From contig CADEFT010000007.1 of assembly GCA_902826685.1 (NCBI GenBank), positions 147,581 to 211,580 of the forward strand: 64,000 nt of DNA, read 5' to 3'. The stretch comes from an uncultured Acidobacteriota bacterium (GTDB lineage: Bacteria > Acidobacteriota > Terriglobia > Bryobacterales > Bryobacteraceae). Below are positions 1 to 8,595 of the stretch, piece after piece (the first letter of the stretch is position 1; the number at the start of each line of letters is the position of its first letter). Made by a program: the position numbers and the translations under genes. The notes under the pieces are model-generated. The model saw only the letters and a program-made list of their open reading frames with translations. It did no database searches and was not told the DNA's origin.

Positions 1-1110
1 CTCCAGTCGATCATAGCCGCCCAGGCGGCCGTGACCGCCGGCCCGGAGCTTCAGATCGTTTCCCTTGAAGCCTGGAATCTTCGCGAACCCGATAACGGCC
101 GAGCCTGGTCGCTCATCCGCCTGGCCACCCGCGAGGGTATCGAAGGCTGGGGCGAAGCGCGGCCCCTGACAAGCGATGCCGTCGGCCGCCTTCGAAGCCT
201 GTCTCTCAAAACGCCCGCCAGCGCCTACGAGGACTTGCGCCGCAAACTCGCCGGCCAGGAAGGCGCCGCCGCGGTCAACATCGCCGCGCTCGATATTCTG
301 GGCAAGGCGGCGAAGGCGCCCGTCTACCAGGTGCTGGGCGGCCCCACGCGCAACATGGTTCGCGCCTACACGGCATTGCACGGCGCAGACGATGCGGCCC
401 TGGTCAAGGACATGGAACGCTGCCGGGCGGCCGGACACAAAGCCTTCGGCGTACCGGTCGCGCTGCCGCCCTTCCGCAATAGCGGCAAGGCTTTCGTCAA
501 TGCGTCCCGCGCGCGCATGGACGCGCTGCTGCAATCGGCTTCCGAAGATTGCGATTTCATCCTGCAAGGCCAGGCGCGGCTCACGCCCGGCGATGCCGCA
601 TCGCTCGCCTCGGCCTTCGAGCGCACGCATCTGCTCTGGTTCGATGAACCCTGTTCCACCTCGGCCATCGGAGCGCTGCGCAAACTGGCCGAGGAAAACG
701 TGACCCCGCTCGGCTTCGGACTCGATGTCGCCGATGCCGCCCATTTCCAGAACCTGCTGCGCGACGATTCGATCGACGTTCTTCGCCCCGAACTCGCACT
801 GCACGGCATCAGCGGCATTCGCAAGATCGCGGCGCTGGCCGAGACTTACTATGTGGCCGTCGCGCCGCGGCACAACCAGGGTCCGGTCAATACCGCCGCC
901 ACTTTACATCTCGCCGCCAGTCTGCCCAATTTCTTTATCCAGCACATTCCCTTCCCCGCCGAATCCGCGCGCGCCGAAATGCGGGCCGCCCTTACTGGAG
1001 GTTCGGTGGAACGGGTCAAAGACGGCTACGCCGCCCTGTCGAACACACCGGGACTCGGCGTCACCGTCAACCGCCAGGCAGTCAGCAAATACGGGGAGGC
1101 CATCGCATGA
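1..1110 (+). CDS. Degenerate enolase-superfamily protein (5' end outside window)
   Basis: The reading frame is open from base 1, so the true start lies upstream. A GTG at 31 is only an internal possibility, and the residues before it look like the end of a signal peptide. The protein has the mandelate racemase/muconate lactonizing fold: an N-terminal capping part ending in GWGEARP, then a TIM barrel. Compared with the next gene, only the middle metal ligand (DEPC, nt 650-661) is kept. The first ligand Asp is Gln (codon 565-567) and the third Glu is Leu (codon 721-723); the usual DFH is QGQ. These enzymes need three acidic Mg2+ ligands, so I infer a pseudoenzyme or one with altered chemistry. 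It overlaps the next gene by 4 nt (ATGA), so the two are probably translationally coupled. Confidence 0.85.
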   Translation, partial: LQSIIAAQAAVTAGPELQIVSLEAWNLREPDNGRAWSLIRLATREGIEGWGEARPLTSDAVGRLRSLSLKTPASAYEDLRRKLAGQEGAAAVNIAALDILGKAAKAPVYQVLGGPTRNMVRAYTALHGADDAALVKDMERCRAAGHKAFGVPVALPPFRNSGKAFVNASRARMDALLQSASEDCDFILQGQARLTPGDAASLASAFERTHLLWFDEPCSTSAIGALRKLAEENVTPLGFGLDVADAAHFQNLLRDDSIDVLRPELALHGISGIRKIAALAETYYVAVAPRHNQGPVNTAATLHLAASLPNFFIQHIPFPAESARAEMRAALTGGSVERVKDGYAALSNTPGLGVTVNRQAVSKYGEAIA

Positions 1111-2420
1111 AGCGCCGTCAGTTCTTTCAAAGCGTAGCCGCCGGAGCCGCGGCGTCCCAATCGGCGCGCGCCACCGATTTATGCGCCTGCGCTCCCATGA
1201 TGCAATCCGCGCAGCCCGCCGGAGCCAAGGCGTTCGAATCCACCGGTTCGAAATTCCGCATCACAGGCGTGAAAGCCTTTGGCGTTTCCCTCACACCCGA
1301 CTCCGACCGGCCCTATGTTTTCGTCAAGCTCGAAACCAACCAGGGCGTGGTTGGTTGGGGTGAAGGCACGCTCGAAGGGAAAGCCGCCGCGGTGATGGCC
1401 TGCGTCGACGATTTCAAGGAACTGCTGCTCGGCGCCGATCCCATGCAGGTGGAACATATCTGGCAATCGATGTACGTCCATAGCTTTTATCGCGCGGGCC
1501 CGGTCATCGGCTCGGCGATATCGGGCATCGACCAGGCGCTGTGGGACCTGCGCGGCAAAGCGCTGGGGCTGCCGGTGTACAAACTGCTGGGCGGTCCCAT
1601 GGATCCGCGCGGCGTGCGCGGCTACTATCACGTCTTTGCCCGCAATCTCGACGAACTGCGCAACGTGCGCGCCTCGGCCAAACAACTGGGCGTCACCTGC
1701 ATGAAGAGCGGCATTCCCGGCTATTACGAATGGATCGAGACGCGCGCCTCCATCCGCCGCGCCATCGCCCAGATGGAGATGCTGCGCGAAGGACTCGGGC
1801 CCGACATCGACATCGGCGTCGATTTCCACGCCAAGACCAGCCCTTCGGTGGCCTCCATCATCATCAAGGAAGTGGAGCCGCTGAACCTGCTTTTCGTCGA
1901 AGAGCCCTGTCCGCCGGAAAACGTGAAGGCCATGGCGCGCATCACGCGCCGCTCCACCACGCCCATCGCCACCGGCGAACGCCTGATTGCGTCCTACTCC
2001 TGCCGTGAGTTGGTGGAGAACGGCGTAGTCGATATCATCCAGACCGACATCAACCACGTCGGCGGTATCACGGCTCTTTGGAAAGTGGGCGCGATGGCCG
2101 AACAGGCGGGTGTTTCCATCGCCCCGCATGCCTGCGAAGGCCCCATCGGCGGCCTGGCGACCGTGCACGTCGATGCCGCCACGCCCAACTTCCTGGTGCA
2201 GGAAATCTGCTCCGGCGTCCAGCCGCAGATGAAGGAGAAAGTCTGGGAAGAGTGGCTCGGGTTCCCGGCCATGCGCATGGTCGATGGCCGCTTCCCGCTG
2301 CCTCAGAAGCCAGGGCTCGGCTTCGATCTCACCGAAGACAAGCTGAAGAAGTATCCTTTTGGCGGCACCAAGCCGATGGCCCGCGTGTTTCATAAGGATG
2401 GGTCGGTGGCCGCCTGGTAG
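1107..2420 (+). CDS. Tat-exported enolase-superfamily sugar-acid dehydratase (galactonate dehydratase-like)
   Basis: A 437-residue mandelate racemase/enolase-superfamily protein. It opens with a twin-arginine signal (RRQFF at residues 3-7 plus an Ala-rich stretch), so export in the folded state is likely. The barrel carries the full metal site: D239 in VDFHA, E265/E266 in VEEPC and E291 in TGER, with H241 and H341 (APHAC) as probable acid/base residues. The VDFH motif and the QTDINHVGGI strand resemble D-galactonate dehydratase, which turns a sugar acid into a 2-keto-3-deoxy acid; the exact substrate cannot be told. It is coupled by ATGA overlap to the degenerate homologue upstream. An exported dehydratase is unusual for the family but fits other Tat-tagged sugar enzymes in this window. 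Confidence 0.85.
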   Translation: MKRRQFFQSVAAGAAASQSARATDLCACAPMMQSAQPAGAKAFESTGSKFRITGVKAFGVSLTPDSDRPYVFVKLETNQGVVGWGEGTLEGKAAAVMACVDDFKELLLGADPMQVEHIWQSMYVHSFYRAGPVIGSAISGIDQALWDLRGKALGLPVYKLLGGPMDPRGVRGYYHVFARNLDELRNVRASAKQLGVTCMKSGIPGYYEWIETRASIRRAIAQMEMLREGLGPDIDIGVDFHAKTSPSVASIIIKEVEPLNLLFVEEPCPPENVKAMARITRRSTTPIATGERLIASYSCRELVENGVVDIIQTDINHVGGITALWKVGAMAEQAGVSIAPHACEGPIGGLATVHVDAATPNFLVQEICSGVQPQMKEKVWEEWLGFPAMRMVDGRFPLPQKPGLGFDLTEDKLKKYPFGGTKPMARVFHKDGSVAAW

Positions 2421-2438
2421 GGCAGACTGAGGGTAGGA

Positions 2439-2564
2439 ATGTCGGAACAAGTTCAGTCTATCGTTGAGGCGGTTCGCGGCTTGGACTTACACCACGTCCC
2501 CACGTCCAGTGAGGAATTCATCGGCAGAAAGAAAGAAGACGCAACGCTGGAACCCAGGCCGTGA
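2439..2564 (+). CDS. Small antitoxin-like protein (41 aa) coupled to VapC
   Basis: A 41-codon reading frame starting at ATG 2439 behind a good ribosome site (GAGGGTAGG, close to the ATG). The product begins MSEQVQSIVEAVRGLDL and ends with a basic/acidic tail (GRKKEDATLEPRP). Its TGA stop overlaps the GTG start of the PIN-domain gene (GTGA at 2561-2564), the usual arrangement of antitoxin and toxin. It resembles the short helical antitoxins found next to PIN toxins, but I cannot place it in a named family. The call rests on position, ribosome site and overlap. Inference: it binds and neutralises the downstream nuclease and may autorepress the pair. Confidence 0.6.
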   Translation: MSEQVQSIVEAVRGLDLHHVPTSSEEFIGRKKEDATLEPRP

Positions 2565-2956
2565 TCTTTGTTCTGGACGCGAGCGCTATGGTCGCGTTCT
2601 TGCGAGACGAGCCGGGCGCGGACATTGTGGCGCAAGCTCCGGACTCGCAAAGCTACGCGCACACACTCAACCTTTGCGAGGTCTTCTACGATTTTTACCG
2701 CGCTGCCGGCCGCGAGGATGCTCTGCGAGCGGTCGCGGACTTGGCACGCGTCGGCGTTAAAGAGAATTCAAACCTTTCCGCTGAAACCTGGCAAGCCGCC
2801 GGGACGATAAAGGCTACCTTGCGCCGCATCTCATTGGCTGACTGCTTCGCTCTCGAGTTGGCAGGCCGTTTCCAGTCTCTGATTCTGACGGCGAATCATC
2901 ACGAATTCGACGCTCCTGCCGGACAGGCGATGTATAAGATTCGGTTCATCCGCTGA
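2561..2956 (+). CDS. vapC: PIN-domain ribonuclease toxin VapC
   Basis: A 131-residue PIN-domain protein, the usual VapC length. The first catalytic Asp is in FVLDASA near the N terminus, a conserved Glu lies in NLCEVFYDFY around residue 47, and the third acidic patch is SLADCFALELA near residue 99, followed by LILTANHHEFD. VapC toxins cut tRNA or rRNA when freed from VapB. The GTG start is chosen because it overlaps the stop of the small upstream gene by 4 nt, which is the typical TA coupling. All recognised PIN acidic residues are present, so this is the only apparently intact TA toxin in the window. Confidence 0.85.
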   Translation: MIFVLDASAMVAFLRDEPGADIVAQAPDSQSYAHTLNLCEVFYDFYRAAGREDALRAVADLARVGVKENSNLSAETWQAAGTIKATLRRISLADCFALELAGRFQSLILTANHHEFDAPAGQAMYKIRFIR

Positions 2957-2965
2957 TCGCCCGCC

Positions 2966-4150
2966 TCAGCGCACTTCAATCCGATACAACTGATCGTCGC
3001 TCCGCGCAAACAACGCCTTTCCCGAAACCGCAAACGAAGCCAGGAACCGCCCATCCATCTGGCTCTTCGCCAACACCTTGACTTCCTTGCCGGGCGCGAT
3101 CACCGTCGTCTCACCCTCCTCACTCAGGAAGTAAATGCGGTCTTCGGCATACAGCGGCGAGGCCGAGTGGTTGCCGCCGATGCGCTCCTTCCAGTGAACC
3201 TTGCCCGTCTTGGCATCGGCACTTACCGCCACCCCACGGTCGTTGACGAAATAAATTTCGTCCCCCACCAGAATCGGCGAAGGAGTCAGCGGAGCGCCGT
3301 TAATGCGCCAAGCCACATGCGTCTCGGTTACGTCGCCCTTGCCGCCCAGCTTCACCGCGATCAGCTCCGGTGTGTAGAAGCCGCTGCAAACGTACACCAT
3401 GCCGTGGCCCGCCACCGGACGCGGCACGTTCGAAAACCCATCGCCGTAGCTCACCGACCACAACGGCTCCCCGCTCGCCGCGTCATAGGCGATCGTACGA
3501 TGCGCGCCAGGACTGACCACGATCTCCCTGTCGCCGTCTTTCACGGCGAGCGGAGTGGCGAACGCCATATTGCTCGGCCGGTCCTTGCGCCATTTCACCT
3601 CGCCCGTCTCCTTGTCGAGCGCCATGGCGAACTGCTGATCGCTTCCATCGCAATTCAGAAACAGATAGCCGCCGGCGAGAATCGGCGAGTTTCCCGGCCC
3701 GTGCACATGCTGATAGGCAAACCGCCGCCGCCAGAGAATCTTGCCCTCGGTGCTCACCGCCGCCGTCCCATGCGAGCCGAAGTGGACGAACACGCGGTCG
3801 CCGTCGATCAGTGGAGTCGGCGAAGCGTGCGTGTTCTTGCCGTGGATCGAGCCCGGCTCCACCAGCTTGAACACCTCGACATTCTGCACGATTTTGCCGG
3901 AGGCGATCTCCAGTTTCAGCAGCCGCAGGCTCTTGCCCTCTTCCTCGGAGGTGGTGAGCCACAAGTGCTCTTGAGCGATGGCGGGCGACGACCAGCCGGC
4001 CCCTGGAATAGCCACTTTCCAGGTGATGTTTCTGGTCTCGCTCCACTCGAGAGCAAGACCCTTGGCGGCCGAGTGGCCCTGACCGGTAGGGCCGCGAAAC
4101 TCCGGCCAGTCTTCGGCGAGCAGTAGAAGGGCGAGATGAAGTAACGGCAT
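2966..4150 (-). CDS. Exported PQQ-like beta-propeller protein
   Basis: A 394-residue protein with a short hydrophobic N terminus (MPLLHLALLLLAEDW) followed by WPEFRGPTGQG, the signature opening of exported PQQ-like propeller proteins of Acidobacteria and Planctomycetes. Repeated blades are visible as A-x-D-x-x-T-G-x-x-W-type motifs (ALDKETGEVKW, AYDAASGEPLW, SADAKTGKVHW). Some family members are quinoprotein dehydrogenases and others are BamB-like scaffolds; no catalytic residue settles this. The ATG at 4150 is preferred over further upstream starts because it overlaps the stop of the transporter gene by one base (TAATG), implying reinitiation. It is the third gene of the amidohydrolase-transporter-propeller operon. 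Confidence 0.85.
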   Translation of the reverse strand: MPLLHLALLLLAEDWPEFRGPTGQGHSAAKGLALEWSETRNITWKVAIPGAGWSSPAIAQEHLWLTTSEEEGKSLRLLKLEIASGKIVQNVEVFKLVEPGSIHGKNTHASPTPLIDGDRVFVHFGSHGTAAVSTEGKILWRRRFAYQHVHGPGNSPILAGGYLFLNCDGSDQQFAMALDKETGEVKWRKDRPSNMAFATPLAVKDGDREIVVSPGAHRTIAYDAASGEPLWSVSYGDGFSNVPRPVAGHGMVYVCSGFYTPELIAVKLGGKGDVTETHVAWRINGAPLTPSPILVGDEIYFVNDRGVAVSADAKTGKVHWKERIGGNHSASPLYAEDRIYFLSEEGETTVIAPGKEVKVLAKSQMDGRFLASFAVSGKALFARSDDQLYRIEVR

Positions 4151-5619
4151 TAAGCTCCCGCCATCCAGGCTCGCACCTTCGGCCACTGCTGCGCAAAGGC
4201 GATACCCGAAACCGCGGCATAAAAGACGAAGCAGGCGATCAGCCCCACGGTTACGATCCAGTGCGGCCGCAGCGGCTTCGGCATCAGCGCCCGCGTCACA
4301 TAGACGGTGTGCAGGGCACATAGCGCCAGCGCAAAGTTCCACGTCACACCAGTCGCAATCGCCAGCACCAGCGGATTCGGAGTCAGCCGCAGCGCGATCA
4401 AGCCCCACAGCCCGTAGACCGCCAGAATGCCGTAATAGACCAGCTTCACCTGGTGGCCTTCGAACCGCCGCAGCCGTCCTACGCCGATCCAGATCACATC
4501 CGTCCAGCGCCGGCACACCGCATCGAGCTGGCTGACCTGCGTCGGCGCCATGATCAAAAACCCGCACAGAAGCGTCAAAAACCAGAAAATCTGCCCGTGC
4601 TGATTGGCGATGGCCTGCGCCGAAAGCGCCGCGACGGAGTTTCCGTCGACGTTTTCCACGCCGCGCACGAACTCATAGGAAAACATCGCCGGCAGCGCCA
4701 TGCCGAGCACGCAGCCCGGCCCCCACAACAGGATCTGATCGCGATGAATCACGCGCACCCACTGCTTCCACCGCTTGAGCGAAGTGGCGTCGATCTCGAA
4801 CACCTTGCCGGTGTGCGAGAGCTTGATGGTGCGCCCACCCACCGCGCTCGGCAGCGCACCCACCTTCGATCCCATGCCCCAGCCCTTGTCGCGCGTGTAG
4901 TTGGAAAACATCGAATTCGTCAACCCGCCGGCGCCCGCCACCGCGGCGAATGCCGCGAGCGTGGCCCAGTTGAATTCCCCTTCCGGAAACCGGCCGAATT
5001 GGAAGAGCCCGGATCCGATCTCCCACCACGTCGCCGGACTCACAAAGAACACCACGACGAAGATCAGGTAAGTGAGAATGACGACCAGCTTGGTGACCAT
5101 CACCTTCTCGAGCGCGTTATAGATCTTTCCGCCAAAAATCAATGGCACAAACGCCGAAAGGAAAATGAAATAGCTGATGGTCTTCACCAGCTCGCTGTCC
5201 GCCGCCCCCGGCAGCCGCCCCAGAATCACCGCCGCCAGCGGCACCGCCGCGTTCGACGAAAGATAGGGCCACAGACTGCCGAAATCGAACAGCAGGTAGA
5301 CCACCAGCCAGAACACCGGCCCCGGCCACGTGCGGAAGAATCCCACGAAAATCGATTCCCCGCAGTAAAGCGCATACCGCATCACGGCGAGATTGAAGAA
5401 CAACTGCAGCAGGATGGCAAGCGTGGCGATCCACATCACCGTGCCGCCATACTGCGCCGTCACCAGCGGACCGAACAGCCATTCCCCGCCACCGATATTG
5501 GCGCCCACCATCAACAATCCCGGCCCGATCAGCGATGCCAGCCGGACCTTGAATTCCGGCGGTGCTGGAAGCTCATCCTTCTCCCACGCGGCGAAGCCTT
5601 TGTCTTCCACTTTGGACAT
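4150..5619 (-). CDS. Nramp-like divalent metal transporter
   Basis: A 489-residue polytopic membrane protein with about 11-12 hydrophobic segments. The first segment contains GPGLLMVGANIGGGEW, which aligns with the TM1 unwound region of the Nramp/SLC11 family, although the family's metal-binding DPGN is replaced by an IGGGEW-type sequence. The sixth segment has GAGGLTNSMFSNYTRDKG at the place of the MPHNLYLHS motif. This variant is common in Acidobacteria and Planctomycetes next to carbohydrate or amidohydrolase genes, so the substrate may not be Mn2+/Fe2+. It lies 14 nt after the amidohydrolase. A TACCAT box (5628-5633) sits 8 nt before the ATG, so it could also have its own near-leaderless transcript. 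Confidence 0.75.
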   Translation of the reverse strand: MSKVEDKGFAAWEKDELPAPPEFKVRLASLIGPGLLMVGANIGGGEWLFGPLVTAQYGGTVMWIATLAILLQLFFNLAVMRYALYCGESIFVGFFRTWPGPVFWLVVYLLFDFGSLWPYLSSNAAVPLAAVILGRLPGAADSELVKTISYFIFLSAFVPLIFGGKIYNALEKVMVTKLVVILTYLIFVVVFFVSPATWWEIGSGLFQFGRFPEGEFNWATLAAFAAVAGAGGLTNSMFSNYTRDKGWGMGSKVGALPSAVGGRTIKLSHTGKVFEIDATSLKRWKQWVRVIHRDQILLWGPGCVLGMALPAMFSYEFVRGVENVDGNSVAALSAQAIANQHGQIFWFLTLLCGFLIMAPTQVSQLDAVCRRWTDVIWIGVGRLRRFEGHQVKLVYYGILAVYGLWGLIALRLTPNPLVLAIATGVTWNFALALCALHTVYVTRALMPKPLRPHWIVTVGLIACFVFYAAVSGIAFAQQWPKVRAWMAGA

Positions 5620-5633
5620 GAGTGGCTATGGTA

Positions 5634-6791
5634 TCATCCGCCGATTCCAAGCAGCCGCGCCGCGTTGCCGCGATACACCTTGCGCAGAATCGCCTCCGGC
5701 AGCCCCAATCCGTAAATGCGCCAGCGTCCCTGCGGCGGCACCTTGGCGGGCGCATAGTCGAAGTATTCGTCCTCGGTTTCAAGGAACCGGTAGTAGATCT
5801 CATACAGCCGGTCGTTGAAGATCTGCTGCGGGAATTCATGGCCGTTGGGCACGGCATCGGTGCCGAACAGGATCCGGTCCTGGTAGCGGTCAAAGAACCG
5901 CCGCGACGCGCGCGGTTGCCGCCCCAGTTCGCCGATGCGCGCGCCGATCTCGACGTGCATGTTCGGAAACCGGTCCAGGCTCCCGGCAACGTGCTTCAGA
6001 TTCTCGGCGAAATTGCCCACGTGCAAAGTGATGAAGTTCGTCTTCGGGTGGCGCGCAAACACACGATTCCGCGCCTCCAGCAGTTCGGCGTTAGACGGGA
6101 ACCCGGGCCCATGGAACGACCAATCGGGGTGGTTGTTCAACTCCTCGAACCGTTCGTTGAACCGGTCGGTGGGCAGAAAGAACGCCACCGGATCGGAGAC
6201 GTGAATCGCCACCGGAATGCCCGCCGCCCCGCAGGCCTCCCACATCGGATCGAAGCGCGCATCGTCGATCTTCACCAGCGCGCCGGTGGTGACGTTCTCG
6301 CGCAGGTACAGGCCGAGCGTCTTCAGGACCTTCATCCCACGTGCGCCATCTTTCTTCGCCTGCCCGATCGCGTCCGCCTGCGCCCTGGCATAGCCCGGTT
6401 CCTTGACGCGATGCCACATCGGCTCGGTGAATGTCAGGAACCGCCCGGGATGCTTGCGGTCATAGCGGGCGATGGCTTCCTTCAAACCGTCGCCGAAACC
6501 GCCGGTGAGATTCACCAGCGTCCCGATGTTCTTGCGGTCCATGACGGCGAGCAGATCCGCGGGCGGCACAATGAACTGAAGGGCGCCGGTAGCCGCCACG
6601 CCCTTTTCGTACTTCGCCGCCCACGACAGATGCGCGTGGATATCGATCACCGGAAACCGCGCCCGGGTGATCTTCGTCTCCGCCGCCTCCAACATACTTC
6701 GGGGTTCAAACTGCGTCAGATCGAGCGGCTGTTTCTGCGCCGCCGCCAACGGCGCCAAAGCGAGTGAAAACAAAGATCGTCGAGTCACCAT
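5634..6791 (-). CDS. Tat-exported amidohydrolase (amidohydrolase-2 family, TIM barrel)
   Basis: A 385-residue metal-dependent hydrolase/decarboxylase of the amidohydrolase-2 type. The N terminus is a Tat-like signal (TRRSLFSLALAPLAAA). Metal-site motifs are in order: DIHAHL near residue 50, AIHVSD around 197, TLHVGNF around 259 and FGTDAVP around 310. Such enzymes act on lactones, amides or aromatic acids; the substrate is not evident. It is first in a three-gene minus-strand operon with a transporter and a propeller protein, so it may process a compound in the periplasm. A TACAAT box at 6800-6805 lies 8 nt before the ATG without a Shine-Dalgarno, suggesting a near-leaderless mRNA. Confidence 0.85.
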   Translation of the reverse strand: MVTRRSLFSLALAPLAAAQKQPLDLTQFEPRSMLEAAETKITRARFPVIDIHAHLSWAAKYEKGVAATGALQFIVPPADLLAVMDRKNIGTLVNLTGGFGDGLKEAIARYDRKHPGRFLTFTEPMWHRVKEPGYARAQADAIGQAKKDGARGMKVLKTLGLYLRENVTTGALVKIDDARFDPMWEACGAAGIPVAIHVSDPVAFFLPTDRFNERFEELNNHPDWSFHGPGFPSNAELLEARNRVFARHPKTNFITLHVGNFAENLKHVAGSLDRFPNMHVEIGARIGELGRQPRASRRFFDRYQDRILFGTDAVPNGHEFPQQIFNDRLYEIYYRFLETEDEYFDYAPAKVPPQGRWRIYGLGLPEAILRKVYRGNAARLLGIGG

Positions 6792-6848
6792 GGAGCCGAA
6801 TTGTAGCAGCGCGGAACTTTCCCGGCCCAGTTGTCGTATGCAGCGGGT

Positions 6849-8096
6849 ATGGACCTCAGCCGCGTCTTTGCAGCATCTCTGTTTGCGGCCAGTTGCCTGC
6901 TGTCGGTCGTCTCCTGGTACACCACCCAGCAGGGCATGGCGCTTTACCTGTCACCCTGGTTCTCCCTGATGGCCTCGCTAGGCATTCAGGTGTCGCTGGT
7001 GCTGACGGCATGGCTCATCGGCATGTCGCGCACGCGCCGGTGGATGCTGATCGGCGTCTACGCCATCACGGCGACGGTTTCGGTGGCCTTCTCCTACGTC
7101 AGCCTGCATACCTGGTTTTCGGCGCGCGAGCGGCCCGCCGCCATCCAGCGCAAGCTCTACGATTCGCTCAGCACCACTGCCGCCAAAAGTGAGGAATTGC
7201 TGGCCGCCGCCATCACCGAACAGCAGAAACACGTGCTCGCCCTCGACGAGATGACGGTGGCGGAACGAACCCAAGGATTCATCTCCAAGGCCCAGGACGC
7301 CGACCCTTACCTGAGCGAGGTGCGCGACGCGGTGGCCAAGGAGGCGCGTAGTTACAACGCCGGTTACCGCGAAGGCGGCGGAGAAGGTCTGCGCTATACG
7401 GCCTTTGAACGCTACGCCAAGCTCGGCCGCCAATCGCTTGAGAAACTGCAGACCGCCGAACGCGCCCTGGCCGGGTGGCGGGCGCAGCGCAAGCCGCTCG
7501 ATGAATCGGACAAGCAACTGAGGGAGTTCGAGCAGTTCCACGCCGCTTTCCCTTGGACCGACATCGAACACAGCCTCCATAAGGGCTCCATCGCCCGGCC
7601 CTCCGCGCCGGCTTATTCAAACTTTGTCGATCGCACCTCTTCCGGCCAGGAAGACCTGACGGTGGCCTTTGAGGAGCTGGCCTCCAACCCCGGGGGCCGC
7701 CCGTTGCTCGCCCTGTCGCTCGCGGCCTTTGTCGATATCGTGATCTTCCTGCTCGCTTTCAGCGCCGGCCCGCACCTGGCCGGATCGGGCGAAATGCAGT
7801 GGGTACGGGCCGCCTCCACCGTCGATTCCGCCGATCCGCAGTTGTTCCTGCGCCGCTTCCTGCGCAAAGTGGATGCCGACGAATCGGGCGCCGCGCGCAT
7901 CGAATACGCCGGTCTTTCCGAAGGGGAGCGCCAATTGGTGATGGCGCTGGTGGGGCAGAATCAGGCCGCCATGGTGACCGAGGGCGACCGGCGAGTCGTG
8001 GCGCTGGACAGCGGTGCCTATCAGAACATGCTGCAGACTTTGACGCGACCGTCAGTGCGCTTACGGGCGCAAAGAGCGGCCGCCGCAAGCTCCTGA
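6849..8096 (+). CDS. Unrecognised membrane protein with central coiled coil
   Basis: A 415-residue protein I cannot assign to a family. Three hydrophobic segments lie near residues 7-25, 36-56 and 63-85. A long charged helical region (about 90-235, with KAQDADPYLSEV and YAKLGRQSLEKLQTAERAL) probably forms a coiled coil. A fourth membrane segment is near 285-310 (PLLALSLAAFVDIVIFLLAF), followed by a soluble C-terminal domain of about 100 residues. The layout suggests an inner-membrane sensor or envelope-organising protein. The ATG at 6849 is chosen because the hydrophobic N terminus begins there; a TTG at 6831 is possible and neither has a clear ribosome site. It diverges from the amidohydrolase gene. 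Confidence 0.7.
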   Translation: MDLSRVFAASLFAASCLLSVVSWYTTQQGMALYLSPWFSLMASLGIQVSLVLTAWLIGMSRTRRWMLIGVYAITATVSVAFSYVSLHTWFSARERPAAIQRKLYDSLSTTAAKSEELLAAAITEQQKHVLALDEMTVAERTQGFISKAQDADPYLSEVRDAVAKEARSYNAGYREGGGEGLRYTAFERYAKLGRQSLEKLQTAERALAGWRAQRKPLDESDKQLREFEQFHAAFPWTDIEHSLHKGSIARPSAPAYSNFVDRTSSGQEDLTVAFEELASNPGGRPLLALSLAAFVDIVIFLLAFSAGPHLAGSGEMQWVRAASTVDSADPQLFLRRFLRKVDADESGAARIEYAGLSEGERQLVMALVGQNQAAMVTEGDRRVVALDSGAYQNMLQTLTRPSVRLRAQRAAAASS

Positions 8097-8154
8097 AATT
8101 TCCGCAAAATTCTGTGGATTTACCGGCGGGGTTTCGGGATAAACTGGATTTGCC

Positions 8155-8595
8155 GTGAGACTTGCCGCCATCCTATTGCTTGGCCTGATGGGGGCGTGCT
8201 GGGTTTACGCGGCGCCTCCCGCCGTTAAGCCAGGGGCGCGGCAGCCAGCCCGCAAGGGATACGTACGGCCGCAATCGAAAGCGGGCGCGGGCCGGTATCA
8301 ACAGCGATATACCCGGCGGTGGACACCTCCACCGCGTCCGGTGGGGCCTCTGGTTCCGTCTGCCGAACGGTACAGGGAAATTCAGCAGGCGCTCACCGAG
8401 CGGGGCTATCTGGCGGGCGATCCCACCGGTGAATGGAAGCCCGATTCGGTCGAAGCGCTGAAGCGCTTCCAGCAGGATCAAAAGCTGGAAGCGAACGGGA
8501 AGCTCGATTCCCTCTCGCTCATCGCGCTCGGGCTGGGACCGAAACGGCCACCCGCCCCGGCGGCGCCCGCCGTCGCTGCCCAAACCCAACCATGA
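8155..8595 (+). CDS. Secreted peptidoglycan-binding domain protein
   Basis: A 146-residue protein with a signal peptide ([21 protein letters not shown]; the Cys could make it a lipoprotein, though no perfect lipobox is seen). A basic, Pro/Arg-rich linker follows, then a PG_binding_1 domain at about residues 78-126 ([19 protein letters not shown] followed by a [13 protein letters not shown] helix). This fold binds cell-wall peptidoglycan and there is no catalytic domain. The GTG start at 8155 gives the signal peptide directly; a TAAACT box lies 9 nt before it. The stop overlaps the ATG of the alanine dehydrogenase gene (ATGA), so the two are probably translated together, a curious pairing given that alanine is a building block of peptidoglycan. 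Confidence 0.8.
   Translation: MRLAAILLLGLMGACWVYAAPPAVKPGARQPARKGYVRPQSKAGAGRYQQRYTRRWTPPPRPVGPLVPSAERYREIQQALTERGYLAGDPTGEWKPDSVEALKRFQQDQKLEANGKLDSLSLIALGLGPKRPPAPAAPAVAAQTQP

Noticed and set aside
1179..2450. 423-residue minus-strand open frame across the enolase gene
   Set aside because: It is the antisense shadow of a clear enzyme gene and its His- and Gly-rich composition is typical of shadow frames in high-GC DNA.
6831..6848. Upstream TTG start for the membrane protein at 6849
   Set aside because: Adds six residues before the hydrophobic segment without a ribosome site; kept only as an alternative.
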